From assembly GCA_039196715.1 (NCBI GenBank), contig JBCCUP010000005.1:40864-104863 (forward strand): 64,000 bases of DNA, given 5' to 3'. The stretch comes from Pseudomonadota bacterium (GTDB taxonomy: Bacteria; Pseudomonadota; Gammaproteobacteria; CALCKW01). A program made the translations under genes and the position numbers. How positions within the stretch are numbered: position 1 is the first letter of the stretch; each line of letters begins with the position of its first letter. The notes under the pieces were generated by a model that saw only the letters and a program-made list of their open reading frames with translations, searched no databases and was not told the DNA's origin. This document shows positions 37,956-47,389 of this stretch, piece after piece.

Positions 37956-38664
37956 TCAACGAACGCCGTGTAACTGTAGTCTATCGATCTCCGGTGAGCG
38001 ATCCCGACCTGCTGCGACAAAACCGGTGAGCGGTTCAGCTGCGCGGCTGAGAACGGCCCGCGGGGATTCCACTTCACTGAACGGCGCGAAAACGCCCCCG
38101 CCCGTGGCACTCAGCCGAGCCACGTCGAGTCCGCCCTGCTGATCGAGCCAGCGCGTGCCCCCGTCGATTGGCGGATACCGCTCACGCACCAGCGGCTCGA
38201 ACACGTTGACGCCACCGGCTTCAGTTAAGTCCACCATTGTGATAGGCGCACAATCCCTTGTCAATTCCTCCGCCCCGAAGCGCGTCGAGGTCGACACTGG
38301 GACGGCGGCGTGGAGTACCAGGCCGTGCCGGGGCGGAAGCGTGCAGGCCAAGGGCTGCTCACCGGTGCCCTCGGCGAAGGCCTGATCCCCGTGAACGAAG
38401 ACCGGCACATCGGCGCCGAGCGACCGGCCGATCCCGCCCGGTTCCTCACCACGCAACCGGGTGTTCCGGACCGCCCAGGCCCAGCACGTCGCAGTGCAGT
38501 TCGACACACCTGTCGTCACGGGCGGCCTGATCGAGCACATCGCCGCCGTCGAGCAGTTGAAACACCGTTTGGAGGGCGTGGTAGCCGTCCGGTCGACGGC
38601 CTGTGGTGTGCAGAAGCAGGTCGAGCTTGGCCGGTGCCGGCCAGTCGCACGACCACGCTGGCAC
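37956..38664 (-). pseudogene. ispE: ispE (CDP-methylerythritol kinase) with an internal deletion and frameshift
   Basis: The N-terminal part (GTG at 38664; [21 protein letters not shown]) is typical of IspE but stops at a TGA (38446-38448) after 72 codons. The C-terminal part continues in another frame: GRSLGADVPVFVHG, FAEGTGEQPLAC, ARLSATGGGVFAPF and GFVAAGRDRSP. Between them about 55 residues that the family always has are missing, including the P-loop-like GHMP motif (PxGxGLGGGSSxA) and the helix after it. The whole region is 709 bases against roughly 850 for an intact gene. Upstream lolB (3 bases away) and downstream tRNA-Gln and prs are intact. IspE is normally essential in the MEP isoprenoid pathway, so an assembly or sequencing error is an alternative to real decay. 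Confidence 0.85.
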
Positions 38665-38667
38665 CGG

Positions 38668-39327
38668 TCAGCTGCCGACGCCGGGGATCGGCACGCGTCG
38701 GTTGTTCTCGACCGGTTGCAAGCCGATTTCCCACTGCCGCACCGAGATGGCTACACGCAGATGACCGTCGGTCACACGAATCCGGTGCGGCATCGACAGG
38801 TCATCCACCGAACGGTACCCGCTCAACTGACCATCCCATTCCCGGTACTGCGTACGCTCCAGGTGAGCCTGGCTGTCGCGCGCGAGGACATTGGCCGGGC
38901 CGGGCAGCCCCAGCACCCAGTCGTTCATGAGCGACAGGGGCATGGGCCAGCCGACCAGTCTCTCGATAAGTTGATCCGGGTCGTCGGCGCGAATCACGTC
39001 ACCCTCGGCGCGGCGCAACACCACCTTGCCGGGCGACACCTCGAGCGTCGACGCCCGGTACCCACCGGGTCCGGACAAGGTGATGCGGCTCTGGTCGCCG
39101 CGCTTGGTCCACTGAATTTCGGCGGTGGTCGGTCGCTCGTTCCCTTCAACCTTGACCCGACCGGTGAATCGCCAGCCCGGCAGGGTCTGCAACTGCCGGT
39201 CGCGCACCGCCTGTCGCGCGGTCACCTCCGAGGCATCGAGCGACAGGACCAGCGGCTTCTCCGGTGTCGCACAGGCGGTCAGGGTGGCGAGCGCCACCAC
39301 AGCCGCGATGCCGAGCCTGGTGATCAC
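38668..39327 (-). CDS. lolB: Outer-membrane lipoprotein insertion protein LolB
   Basis: A 219-residue lipoprotein. The signal MITRLGIAAVVALATLTAC ends in the lipobox LTAC, with cysteine 19. The body follows LolB: WRFTGRVKVEGNERPTTAEIQW, LSGPGGYRASTLEVSPGKVVLR, LIERLVGWPMPLSLMNDWVLGLP and the late DLSMPHRIRVTDG strand. LolB receives lipoproteins from LolA at the outer membrane. Its ATG overlaps the stop of the TPR lipoprotein gene by four bases, and ispE follows after three bases, so these three genes are one transcript, as in other gammaproteobacteria. Confidence 0.9.
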   Translation of the reverse strand: MITRLGIAAVVALATLTACATPEKPLVLSLDASEVTARQAVRDRQLQTLPGWRFTGRVKVEGNERPTTAEIQWTKRGDQSRITLSGPGGYRASTLEVSPGKVVLRRAEGDVIRADDPDQLIERLVGWPMPLSLMNDWVLGLPGPANVLARDSQAHLERTQYREWDGQLSGYRSVDDLSMPHRIRVTDGHLRVAISVRQWEIGLQPVENNRRVPIPGVGS

Positions 39328-41039
39328 AAGCTGTCTCCCAGTTCTGGCACACGCTCGAGCAGAGACTGCAATACGCCGGCGTCAGGGTCGGCGTCGAGCG
39401 CCTCACGCAGCAGCGACCGCGCCGAGTCCGCCTCGCCGAGACGCCAGTAGACTTCGATCAGGTGCGCGGCGATCTCCGCGTCGGCCAGCAGGCTGTAGGC
39501 GCGTTCGAGTTGCGTGCGTGCGCCCTCGAGATCGCCCTGGCGGAAGTACAGCCAGCCCAGGCTGTCGATGATCGCCGCGTCGTCGGGCTCCAAGGCAATC
39601 GCCTTGGCAATGAGGTCGGCGGCTTCGTCGAGTTGCACGTTGCGGTCGGCGAGCGAGTAGCCCAAGGCATTGAGCGCCTGGGCGTTGCCCGGTTCGGTGG
39701 CCAGCACACTGCGCATCTCGCGCTCGAAGCCGGTCTCATCGCCGAGGCGGGCCAACAGCAGGCCGCGCGCATAGCGCAGGTCATTGTCAGCAGGGTACTG
39801 TTCGAGTCCGGCGTCCAGCGTCGCCCGCGCGCCGTCGAAATCGTCGTGGTACTGGTAGAGCCCGCTCTCCGCCAGAACGATGCGGACGCCCGCTTCGGAG
39901 GTCGATCGGGCACGCAGGTCCGAGAACCGAACGAGCCCGGCCTCAAGCCCGTCGACGCGGCCGGACAATTCTGCCGCCCGCAGACCGGCATCGAAGGCGT
40001 TTGCACCACTGGACACACGGTCGTAGTGCGTCACGGCACGGGTGTAGTCACGCTCGTAGTCCGCGATGCGGCCGAGAAAATAGTGCGCCTCCACCCGACT
40101 CGGATCGAGCGACACGGCGTCAGTGAAGTAGCGCCTGGCCTGCTCGAGGGACTCGAGTTCCAACGCGAGCAAACCGAGGTTGTACACCAGCAGGGGTCGG
40201 TCACCGTGGCGCGCGTGCAGGGCGTCGAGGGCGATCACGGCTTCGTCGTTGCGCCCACGCTCGACGAGCATCTGGGCAAGGCCCTGATGGGCGATCGCAT
40301 CGTCGGGGTGGCCGTCGATGTAGGCACGGAGCGTGTCGAGTCCGTCGTCGGTCTCGCCACGCTGCAGCTGGACCCGCGCGCGCGCGAGCTGAGCGCGGCC
40401 AAAATCCGCCTTCAGCGCGAGGCTTCGGTCGAAAGCCACGAGCGCCGGGTCCCAGTTCGCCTGGTCGGCGTGCAGTTGGCCGAGGACGAAGTGCGCCATG
40501 CCACTGTCCGGGTGCCGGGTGACCAGCACCTTGGCAACCTCGACCGCCAGCACACTGTCGACTTCCTGCTGCAAGGCTGCGAGCACGCTCGTGGCACCGG
40601 CGTCGAAGGACTGGCCTGACAGGCTGAGCACCTGCTCGAGCGCAGCCGCGGCGCCGGGCGCATCACCTGCGCGCAGGTACACGCCTGCGAGCAGCCGTTG
40701 CACATCGAGTTCAGCCGGGTCGAGCGCAGCCCAGTGACGACCGGCCTCGGCGGCGACCGCCCAACGCTCGTACTCGATCGCGATGCGCATGGCCCGCTCG
40801 GCCACCTCGACGTCGTCGCCCATCAGCGCCGCGGTCAGGTAGCTTTGCACGGCGGTGTCGGCGTCGCCCCGGTTCGATGCGATCTCGCCGAGCAACACGT
40901 GGTAGATCACCTCACCGCTCTGGTCGACTGCGCGAACGCGTTCGATGCTGGCCGCCGTTGGCTCGCTCTGCGCCACACCCGGTGACGCACCGCACGCTGC
41001 CAGCGTGGCCAACACGATCGACAGTCCCAGCGATTTCAT
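39324..41039 (-). CDS. Tetratricopeptide repeat lipoprotein
   Basis: A 571-residue protein built of tandem TPR repeats. The signal sequence MKSLGLSIVLATLAACG carries the lipobox LAAC, so it is probably an outer- or inner-membrane lipoprotein. Typical TPR units include AHFVLGQLHADQANWDPALVAF, LVYNLGLLALELESLEQARRY, VEAHYFLGRIADYERDYTRA and QALNALGYSLADRNVQLDEA. A gene of this type directly upstream of lolB occurs in many gammaproteobacteria; its role is not defined. The ATG at 41039 is favoured over one at 41063 because the signal peptide begins there. It overlaps lolB by four bases and is divergent from hemA. Confidence 0.87.
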   Translation of the reverse strand: MKSLGLSIVLATLAACGASPGVAQSEPTAASIERVRAVDQSGEVIYHVLLGEIASNRGDADTAVQSYLTAALMGDDVEVAERAMRIAIEYERWAVAAEAGRHWAALDPAELDVQRLLAGVYLRAGDAPGAAAALEQVLSLSGQSFDAGATSVLAALQQEVDSVLAVEVAKVLVTRHPDSGMAHFVLGQLHADQANWDPALVAFDRSLALKADFGRAQLARARVQLQRGETDDGLDTLRAYIDGHPDDAIAHQGLAQMLVERGRNDEAVIALDALHARHGDRPLLVYNLGLLALELESLEQARRYFTDAVSLDPSRVEAHYFLGRIADYERDYTRAVTHYDRVSSGANAFDAGLRAAELSGRVDGLEAGLVRFSDLRARSTSEAGVRIVLAESGLYQYHDDFDGARATLDAGLEQYPADNDLRYARGLLLARLGDETGFEREMRSVLATEPGNAQALNALGYSLADRNVQLDEAADLIAKAIALEPDDAAIIDSLGWLYFRQGDLEGARTQLERAYSLLADAEIAAHLIEVYWRLGEADSARSLLREALDADPDAGVLQSLLERVPELGDSL

Positions 41040-41191
41040 ACAGGCATCCAAAGCGTCTTTCATACCAGCGCCACCCGACCTCGTAAGAGTCTAGCGCGCC
41101 CCCACCAGAGCACAGCAATTCCCGTGGCAACCCGGCCCGCAAACGCCTGATTCAGCCAGCGATTGCCGCCGGAAACGCGTAAAATACCGGC

Positions 41192-42463
41192 ATGCCACTT
41201 GTCGCGCTCGGACTCAACCACCACACCGCCCCGGTCTCGGTGCGCGAGCGCGTGGCCGTGGAACCCGATGCGGTACCCGAACGCCTCCAGCGCCTTGCCG
41301 CGCTCGACACCGTGCGGGAGGTTGCGTTGGTCTCGACCTGCAACCGCACCGAAGTCTTCGCCAACCTAGAGATCGGGTCGGTCGAGCGGGTCGCCGAGCA
41401 GTGCTTTGCCACCACCCCATCGGAATTCGAGGCCGTCAGCCCCTACCTCGTGACCCTCAGCGAGCGCGCCGCCGTGCGCCACCTGTTGCGCGTCAGCAGC
41501 GGCCTGGACTCCATGATCCTCGGAGAACCCCAGATCCTCGGACAGGTCAAGTCCGCCTGGGTTCAAGCGCGCGATCAAGGAACGCTTGGCCAGTCACTGG
41601 GCCGCCTGTTCCAGCACGCCTTCGCCGTGGCAAAACGTGTGCGCAGCGACACGGACATCGGCGCCGGCGCAGTGTCAGTGGCCTATGCCGCAGTCCAGCT
41701 CACCGGTCGGCTGTTCGACCGGCTGGAGGACAAGACCGCGTTGCTGCTCGGCGCCGGTGAAACCAGCGAGCTGGTGCTCCAGCACCTGCAGGGACAGGGT
41801 GTGGGCCAGGTGCTGATCGCCAACCGCTCCCTCGCCCGGGCCGACACGCTCGCGCAGCGTTTCGGGGCCGAGGCCATCGCACTGGCAGACCTCGACACAC
41901 ACCTCCACCGTGCAGACATCGTGATCGCCTCGACGGCGTCGCCGCGCCCGGTATTCGGCAAGGGCACGGTGGAAACCGCACTCCGGCAACGCAAGCGTCG
42001 ACCCATGCTGATGATCGACATCGCCGTGCCGCGCGACATCGAAGCCGAAGTGGGGCAACTCGACGACGTCTTCCTCTACACCGTCGACGACCTGGCGCAC
42101 ATCGTGGACGCAGGCCAGCAGACGCGGCGCGACGCTGCCGAACTCGGTGAGCACATCGTTGAACATGAAACCGATGCCTTCATGCGCTGGCTGGCCGAGC
42201 GCGGTGCGCTCGACTCGGTGCTGACACTCCGCGATCACGCACAGACCATCGAACAGCAGACGCTTGCCCGCGCCACGAGACGCTTGCGGGCCGGCGACGA
42301 CCCGGAGGCGGTGTTGGCCCACCTCGCCCACGCGTTGACCCAACGCCTGCTGCACGTGCCCGTCTCCGAGTTGCGCAACGCTGCCAGAGAGGGCGACGCC
42401 ACCTTGCTCGACGCTGCTGCGCGCCTGTTCAGACTTGATGACAACCATGACACCCGCGATTGA
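41192..42463 (+). CDS. hemA: Glutamyl-tRNA reductase
   Basis: A 423-residue enzyme that reduces glutamyl-tRNA(Glu) to glutamate-1-semialdehyde, the first committed step of tetrapyrrole synthesis by the C5 pathway. The N terminus [18 protein letters not shown] and the catalytic [10 protein letters not shown] with Cys50 match E. coli HemA exactly in spacing. Next come [25 protein letters not shown], the NADPH-binding [17 protein letters not shown] strand and [13 protein letters not shown]. The dimerisation helix follows. It begins a four-gene operon: its last 17 bases overlap the prfA start. The intergenic spacer to the divergent TPR gene is 152 bases. Confidence 0.95.
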   Translation: MPLVALGLNHHTAPVSVRERVAVEPDAVPERLQRLAALDTVREVALVSTCNRTEVFANLEIGSVERVAEQCFATTPSEFEAVSPYLVTLSERAAVRHLLRVSSGLDSMILGEPQILGQVKSAWVQARDQGTLGQSLGRLFQHAFAVAKRVRSDTDIGAGAVSVAYAAVQLTGRLFDRLEDKTALLLGAGETSELVLQHLQGQGVGQVLIANRSLARADTLAQRFGAEAIALADLDTHLHRADIVIASTASPRPVFGKGTVETALRQRKRRPMLMIDIAVPRDIEAEVGQLDDVFLYTVDDLAHIVDAGQQTRRDAAELGEHIVEHETDAFMRWLAERGALDSVLTLRDHAQTIEQQTLARATRRLRAGDDPEAVLAHLAHALTQRLLHVPVSELRNAAREGDATLLDAAARLFRLDDNHDTRD

Positions 42464-43532
42464 AGCCAAACTGCAGACCCTGATCGAGCGGCACGGCGAG
42501 GTTGCTGCCCTGCTCGGCGACCCCGATGTGCTGGCGGATCAGGACCAGTTCAGGAACCTCTCGCGCGAGTACGCACGGCTGGAACCGCTGGCCGCAGCCT
42601 ACGGCGCGCTCGAGACAGCGCGGGACGACCTCGGTGCCGCACAGGAAATGGCTGCGGACACGGACAGCGAGATGCGCGAGCTCGGCCGCAGCGAACTCCA
42701 GGCCTGCGAGACGCGGATTACCGCCATGGAATCCGACATCCAGGTGTTGCTGCTGCCGCGCGATGAGCGTGACGACAACAATGTGTACGTCGAGGTGCGC
42801 GCGGGGACCGGTGGCGACGAAGCGGCCCTGTTCGCAGGAGACCTCTTGAAAATGTACGCGCGCTACGCCGAGCAACGCGGTTGGCGCACGGAAATGATCA
42901 GCGCCTCCGAGGGTGAGCACGGTGGGTTCAAGCAAGCGGTTATGCGCGTGATTGGCCAGGGTGCCTTCTCCCGGCTGAAATTCGAGTCGGGTGCACACCG
43001 CGTGCAACGCGTACCGCAAACCGAATCCCAGGGGCGTATCCACACCTCCGCAGCCACGGTGGCCATCCTGCCCGAAATCGAAGCGGTCGACGAAGTCGAG
43101 ATCAACGCCAGTGACCTGCGCATTGACACCTACCGCGCCAGCGGCGCGGGTGGGCAACACGTGAACAAGACCGATTCGGCCATCCGCATCACCCACCTGC
43201 CCACCGGCATCGTTGTGGAATGCCAGGACGAGCGCTCACAACACAAGAACCGTGCGCGCGCCATGGCGTTGCTGCAGGCGCGTTTGCTCGACGACGAAGT
43301 GGCCCGACAGGAGGCCGAGCGCACCGAATCCCGCCGCTTGCAGGTCGGGTCCGGGGACCGTTCAGAGCGTATTCGGACCTACAACTTCCCGCAGGGCCGC
43401 GTCACCGACCACCGCGTCAATCTCACGTTGTACAAGCTCGAGGACATCATTACAGGCGCCCTCGACGAGGTCATCGACCCGCTGTTGGTGGAGCACCAGG
43501 CCGATCTCATGGCCGAACTTGCCAATGCATGA
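42447..43532 (+). CDS. prfA: Peptide chain release factor 1
   Basis: A 361-residue class I release factor for UAA and UAG. The sequence has the acceptor-like domain with [20 protein letters not shown], the codon-recognition region ([25 protein letters not shown]) including the PxT-type segment, and [23 protein letters not shown] with the catalytic [15 protein letters not shown] completes the pattern. A start at ATG 42447 or 42438 is possible. Its 5' end overlaps hemA and its 3' end overlaps prmC by eight bases, the same gene order as E. coli hemA-prfA-prmC. Confidence 0.96.
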   Translation: MTPAIEAKLQTLIERHGEVAALLGDPDVLADQDQFRNLSREYARLEPLAAAYGALETARDDLGAAQEMAADTDSEMRELGRSELQACETRITAMESDIQVLLLPRDERDDNNVYVEVRAGTGGDEAALFAGDLLKMYARYAEQRGWRTEMISASEGEHGGFKQAVMRVIGQGAFSRLKFESGAHRVQRVPQTESQGRIHTSAATVAILPEIEAVDEVEINASDLRIDTYRASGAGGQHVNKTDSAIRITHLPTGIVVECQDERSQHKNRARAMALLQARLLDDEVARQEAERTESRRLQVGSGDRSERIRTYNFPQGRVTDHRVNLTLYKLEDIITGALDEVIDPLLVEHQADLMAELANA

Positions 43533-44436
43533 GCCCGGGGAAGACTCGGCACCACGGCCCCTGACGATCGGCGAGGCCCTGCGTGAGGGGGTTGCGCGCC
43601 TGCAGGCCGTTTCGGATTCACCCCGCGCCGACGCTGGGCTGCTGCTGATGCACTGCGCCGGCGTCGACCACGCCACCCTGATTGCGCACGACGAGCGGCC
43701 GCTCGATGCGGTGCAGCGCGCCCGCTTCTCACAACTGTGCGCGCGCCGCGCTCAAGGCGAGCCGGTGGCCTACCTCACCGGTGAGCGCGCGTTCTGGACG
43801 CTCTGCCTCGAAGTGGACGCGAACACGCTTATCCCGCGGCCGGACACCGAAACGCTGGTACACGCAGCGCTGGCGCGCCTGCCGGCAGACGGCAGGCCGC
43901 GGTGTCTGGACCTCGGCACCGGCAGCGGCGCGGTGGCCCTGGCGCTCGCGACGGAACGCCCGGACTGCGAGGTTTGGGCAACCGACATCGACGCCGGCGC
44001 ACTGCAGGTCGCGCGCCGCAACGCCGACCGCGCCGGCGTGCCGTTGCGCGTGGTGTCCGGTGACTGGTTTGCCGCACTCGACACCGTAACGGACACCCGC
44101 TTTGATGTGATCACGAGCAACCCGCCCTATATCGCAGCCGACGACCCCCACCTGCACCGGGGCGACCTGCGATTCGAGCCACAGCACGCGCTCGTGGCCG
44201 GGCACGACGGCCTCGCTGCGTTGGCGTGTATCGTCGCCGACGCGCCCGCGTGGCTCGCGCCGGGGGGCTGGTTGCTCGTCGAGCACGGCTACGATCAGGC
44301 GGAAGCTGTCGCCGCGCTGTTCACGCGAGCCGGCTACGTCGAGGTGGCGACTGATCACGACCTCGGCGGCAACCCACGCGTGACCTTCGGCCGACACGAC
44401 GTCCCCGCCGGAACACCGAGACCAGCGGCACCATGA
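43525..44436 (+). CDS. prmC: Release-factor glutamine methyltransferase PrmC
   Basis: A 303-residue S-adenosylmethionine methyltransferase that methylates the glutamine of the GGQ motif in RF1 and RF2. The N-terminal helical domain ([15 protein letters not shown] to [25 protein letters not shown]) recognises the factor; the catalytic part has [15 protein letters not shown] and the active-site motif TSNPPYIAA. The ATG overlaps the prfA stop by eight bases, which fixes the start. Its stop overlaps the ppx ATG by four bases. Methylation of the neighbouring prfA product is the expected role. Confidence 0.95.
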   Translation: MHEPGEDSAPRPLTIGEALREGVARLQAVSDSPRADAGLLLMHCAGVDHATLIAHDERPLDAVQRARFSQLCARRAQGEPVAYLTGERAFWTLCLEVDANTLIPRPDTETLVHAALARLPADGRPRCLDLGTGSGAVALALATERPDCEVWATDIDAGALQVARRNADRAGVPLRVVSGDWFAALDTVTDTRFDVITSNPPYIAADDPHLHRGDLRFEPQHALVAGHDGLAALACIVADAPAWLAPGGWLLVEHGYDQAEAVAALFTRAGYVEVATDHDLGGNPRVTFGRHDVPAGTPRPAAP

Positions 44437-45935
44437 CGGCACCCGACACCCGCGATTTCGCCGCCGTCGACCTCGGATCGAACAGTTTTCATATGGTGAT
44501 CGCGCGCGCTGACGGCGGCCAGCTGCGCGTACTCGACCGTCTGCGAGAACCTGTCTCGCTCGGCAGCGGCCTCGACAACGACAACCGACTGTCGGACGCG
44601 GCGCGCCAGCGCGCACTGACGTGCCTGGCGCGCTTTGCGCAGCGCTTGCGCGCGCTGCCGGACCGCAACGTGCGTGCAGTTGGCACAAAAACCCTGCGCC
44701 GGGCACGCGACGCGAGCCGCTTCATCGAGGAAGCCGAGGCGGTGCTCGGCCACCGGATCGACATCATCACGGGTCAGGAAGAGGCCCGACTGGTGTATCA
44801 CGGCGTGCGTGCCAGTGGTGATATGCCAGGCCAGTCACCTCATCTCGTGATCGACATCGGCGGCGCGAGCACGGAGGTCGCGATTGGCTCGAGCGCACAG
44901 GCAGATATCACTGAGAGTATCAGTGCCGGCTGCGTGGTGGCCACCGATCGGCACTTTCCTGGCGGCCGGGTCACGGCGGAGAGCTGGCAACGTGCTCACA
45001 ACGACGTGCTGATCGAACTGTTGCCGCTGCTCAGCGCCGTTCGAGACACGGCCTGGCAGACGGCGATCGGCAGTTCGGGGTCGATCAAGGCCCTTGCCGC
45101 ACACGCGAAACGGCAGGGCCTCGGCAACGGCGAAACCCTCACGGCAACGGCGCTCGCAGGCGTGTGCAACAGCCTGCTCACCGCCGGCACAGTCGACTCG
45201 GCGGTGTTCGACGGCTTGTCAGACTCGCGTCGACGTGTATTCGCTGGCGGCGCCGTGGTGCTCAGCGCCCTGTTCTCGGCGCTGAAGATCTCGACGCTGC
45301 GCGTGTCGCAGGCGGCGCTGCGCGAGGGCGTGCTCTTCGAGCTCTTCGGCCGGAGTGACGCCGATGTGCAGCGGCAAACGGTGCTGGGTCTGCAACGGCG
45401 GTTCGGCATCGACACCGCACAGGCTGAGCGCGTCGGCGAGACCGTGGCCGCACTCATCGCTCGCGTAGAGCAAGCCTGGCACCTACCGGACCGCTTCCAG
45501 CGCGTGGCACAGCAGGCTGCGCTGCTACACGAAATCGGGTTGGCCGTCTCCCACAGCCAGTTTCACAAGCACGGCGAGATGCTACTGCGTCACGCCGACA
45601 TGCCCGGCTTCAGCAACCGCCAGCAAGCCTGTATTGCAACCTTGGTACGTCTACAGCGTAAACGCTGCAGCCCGAAACTGGTGCCGCCACTGATCCATCG
45701 GGAGTCGGCCACGTTGCTGCGCGTGGCGGTGTTGCTGCGCATCAGCCTGATCCTGTGCCGTGACCGCCGCACGCCCGACCTCGGCCGCCTGACCGTGATC
45801 GCCCAGGGGCACAGCGTGACACTGCAGCCCGAACAGGCCTGGTTTGACGACCACCCACTCACGCGCGCCGAGTTGCAGCGCGAGGTCATCGCGTGCGCAG
45901 CGGCGGGCATCGAACTGGTGCTCGAACCGCTGTGA
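44433..45935 (+). CDS. ppx: Exopolyphosphatase (Ppx/GppA family)
   Basis: A 500-residue ASKHA-fold phosphatase. N-terminal motifs AAVDLGSNSFHMVIA, VGTKTLRRARD, ITGQEEARLVYHGV and VIDIGGASTEVAI are those of the Ppx/GppA family, and the C-terminal HD-like helical part has QQAALLHEIGLAVSHSQFHKHG with the ILRHADMPGF-like segment. The length matches E. coli Ppx (513) and GppA (494). It degrades inorganic polyphosphate and may act on pppGpp. It is translationally coupled to prmC by an ATGA overlap and ends the hemA operon. No ppk gene is in the window. Confidence 0.9.
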   Translation: MTAPDTRDFAAVDLGSNSFHMVIARADGGQLRVLDRLREPVSLGSGLDNDNRLSDAARQRALTCLARFAQRLRALPDRNVRAVGTKTLRRARDASRFIEEAEAVLGHRIDIITGQEEARLVYHGVRASGDMPGQSPHLVIDIGGASTEVAIGSSAQADITESISAGCVVATDRHFPGGRVTAESWQRAHNDVLIELLPLLSAVRDTAWQTAIGSSGSIKALAAHAKRQGLGNGETLTATALAGVCNSLLTAGTVDSAVFDGLSDSRRRVFAGGAVVLSALFSALKISTLRVSQAALREGVLFELFGRSDADVQRQTVLGLQRRFGIDTAQAERVGETVAALIARVEQAWHLPDRFQRVAQQAALLHEIGLAVSHSQFHKHGEMLLRHADMPGFSNRQQACIATLVRLQRKRCSPKLVPPLIHRESATLLRVAVLLRISLILCRDRRTPDLGRLTVIAQGHSVTLQPEQAWFDDHPLTRAELQREVIACAAAGIELVLEPL

Positions 45936-45955
45936 TGGCGTAGGCCACGGCGTTT

Positions 45956-46540
45956 TCAACGCGGCTCGGCGGCCCCGCCCAGCGACGCGTGGTAGCCGCG
46001 GAGTTCGGGCCAGAAGGCCTGGAAATCCGAGTGCAGCCCGTCGCCAGCGCGGTCAACCGCCGCGTGAGCACCGCGCAGCGCCGGCAGACGGTGTGCCAGT
46101 CGGTCACACGCCTGTTGCACCCCGTCCGCGTCGCCGATACCGGCGAGGACACGGTGCTCCACCATCCGGTGTCTGGCGCGCTGCAAGCGCACCGGCAACT
46201 GCGCGTGCCAACGGGCCAGTGCCGCATGGACGTCTGACTCAAACGCGTCGATGGGCTGGGCACAGTGTTGAGACCAATCGCGGGCCAGCGCGTGCCCGTA
46301 CGCCAGATCCACGAGCACGCTGGCAAACCGCCGCCAGGGGCCACCCAGGCGCGCGCGGCTCTTGGCCACCACCGGGTGACGGTCAGTGAAGCTGTCCAGC
46401 AAGCGGTGGTGTCGAATGCCGCGCGACAGCGCCGGTGCGTACGCCGACAAATCGCGACCGCGCACGAAATCGCCGGCAATCTGGCCAACGGTTTCGGCCT
46501 CGTCACCGAGCCCAGCGAAGGCGTGTGCGAGCAAATGCAC
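45956..46540 (-). CDS. acpH: Acyl carrier protein phosphodiesterase (AcpH, DUF479)
   Basis: A 194-residue protein, essentially the length of E. coli AcpH (193), which removes the phosphopantetheine arm from acyl carrier protein. It begins MHLLAHAFAG with GQIAGDFVRG, where the family has NFLAHLxLA and GDFVKG, and continues with RGIRHHRLLDSFTDRHPVV, FASVLVDLAYGHALA and the C-terminal FWPELRGYHASL. HHRxxDxFTDxHP is the diagnostic HD-like motif of this family. The start codon is GTG at 46540. It is convergent with ppx (20-base gap) and divergent from the MoeB-like gene. Confidence 0.85.
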   Translation of the reverse strand: MHLLAHAFAGLGDEAETVGQIAGDFVRGRDLSAYAPALSRGIRHHRLLDSFTDRHPVVAKSRARLGGPWRRFASVLVDLAYGHALARDWSQHCAQPIDAFESDVHAALARWHAQLPVRLQRARHRMVEHRVLAGIGDADGVQQACDRLAHRLPALRGAHAAVDRAGDGLHSDFQAFWPELRGYHASLGGAAEPR

Positions 46541-46630
46541 GTGTGTCGGTCTCCGCCATACCGCCCGATCCGCGTCAGCCGGGCTGAGGCAACATAGTAG
46601 ACTGCGGCACCCCGTGCGAGGCGATACTCC

Positions 46631-47389
46631 GTGGACGAAGCCGATTTCGAGCGCTACAGCCGACACATCAACCTGGCCCAGGTCGGATTCGACGGCCAGC
46701 TCGCCCTGTCCGAATCCCACGTGATTCTGGTCGGAGCCGGTGGGCTCGGCTGCCCTGCGGCGCTCTACCTCGCCAGCGCCGGTGTCGGCCGCCTGACACT
46801 GATCGACGACGACCGGGTTGAACTCTCGAACCTGCAGCGGCAGATCGCCCATCCGACCGAGCGCGTGTCCGAGTACAAGGCCCATTCGCTCGCCGAGGCG
46901 TGTCGCGCCATCAACCCCGCACTCACGGTCATCCCGGTCGTCGAACGGGCAGACACCGGGGAGCTGACGGCACGGGTGGCCGCCGCCACCGTGGTGCTGG
47001 ACGCCACGGACAACCTCGAGACGCGTCACGCAATCAACCGCATCTGCGTCGAACAGGACACGGTGTTGGTCAGCGCCTCGGCCATCCGCTTCGAGGGCCA
47101 GATCGCCGTGCTGGCACCGCGGCGCGGTTCAGGCGGTTGCTACCGTTGCGTCTACCCCGAGACGCTGGGCGACGCCGAAAACTGCCAATCCGCGGGCGTG
47201 GTCGGGCCGCTCGTGGGCGTCCTTGGCAGCTACATGGCTCTCGCGGCGGTGAAACAGGTCGTGGGCATCGGCGCTGGCGACGTCGGCAGCCTGTGGCTGT
47301 TCGACGCCGAGGCCAACCACTGGCAGTGTCTGTCCATCGCCCAGCGCCCGGACTGCCCGGTGTGTGGCGCCTATTCCGACGTGTCCTGA
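46631..47389 (+). CDS. MoeB/ThiF-family adenylyltransferase
   Basis: A 252-residue E1-like enzyme that adenylates the C terminus of a ubiquitin-like sulfur carrier. Motifs: ILVGAGGLGCPAALYLASAGVG (ATP binding), LIDDDRVELSNLQRQ, DATDNLETRHAINR, and ENCQSAGVVGPLVGVLGSYMA with the candidate catalytic cysteine. The zinc site consists of CYRC and CPVCG near the C terminus. There is no rhodanese domain. Gammaproteobacteria often have moeB just after prmC; here ppx and acpH lie between, which supports MoeB more than ThiF, but no carrier gene (moaD or thiS) is adjacent. The start is GTG at 46631. Confidence 0.87.
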   Translation: MDEADFERYSRHINLAQVGFDGQLALSESHVILVGAGGLGCPAALYLASAGVGRLTLIDDDRVELSNLQRQIAHPTERVSEYKAHSLAEACRAINPALTVIPVVERADTGELTARVAAATVVLDATDNLETRHAINRICVEQDTVLVSASAIRFEGQIAVLAPRRGSGGCYRCVYPETLGDAENCQSAGVVGPLVGVLGSYMALAAVKQVVGIGAGDVGSLWLFDAEANHWQCLSIAQRPDCPVCGAYSDVS

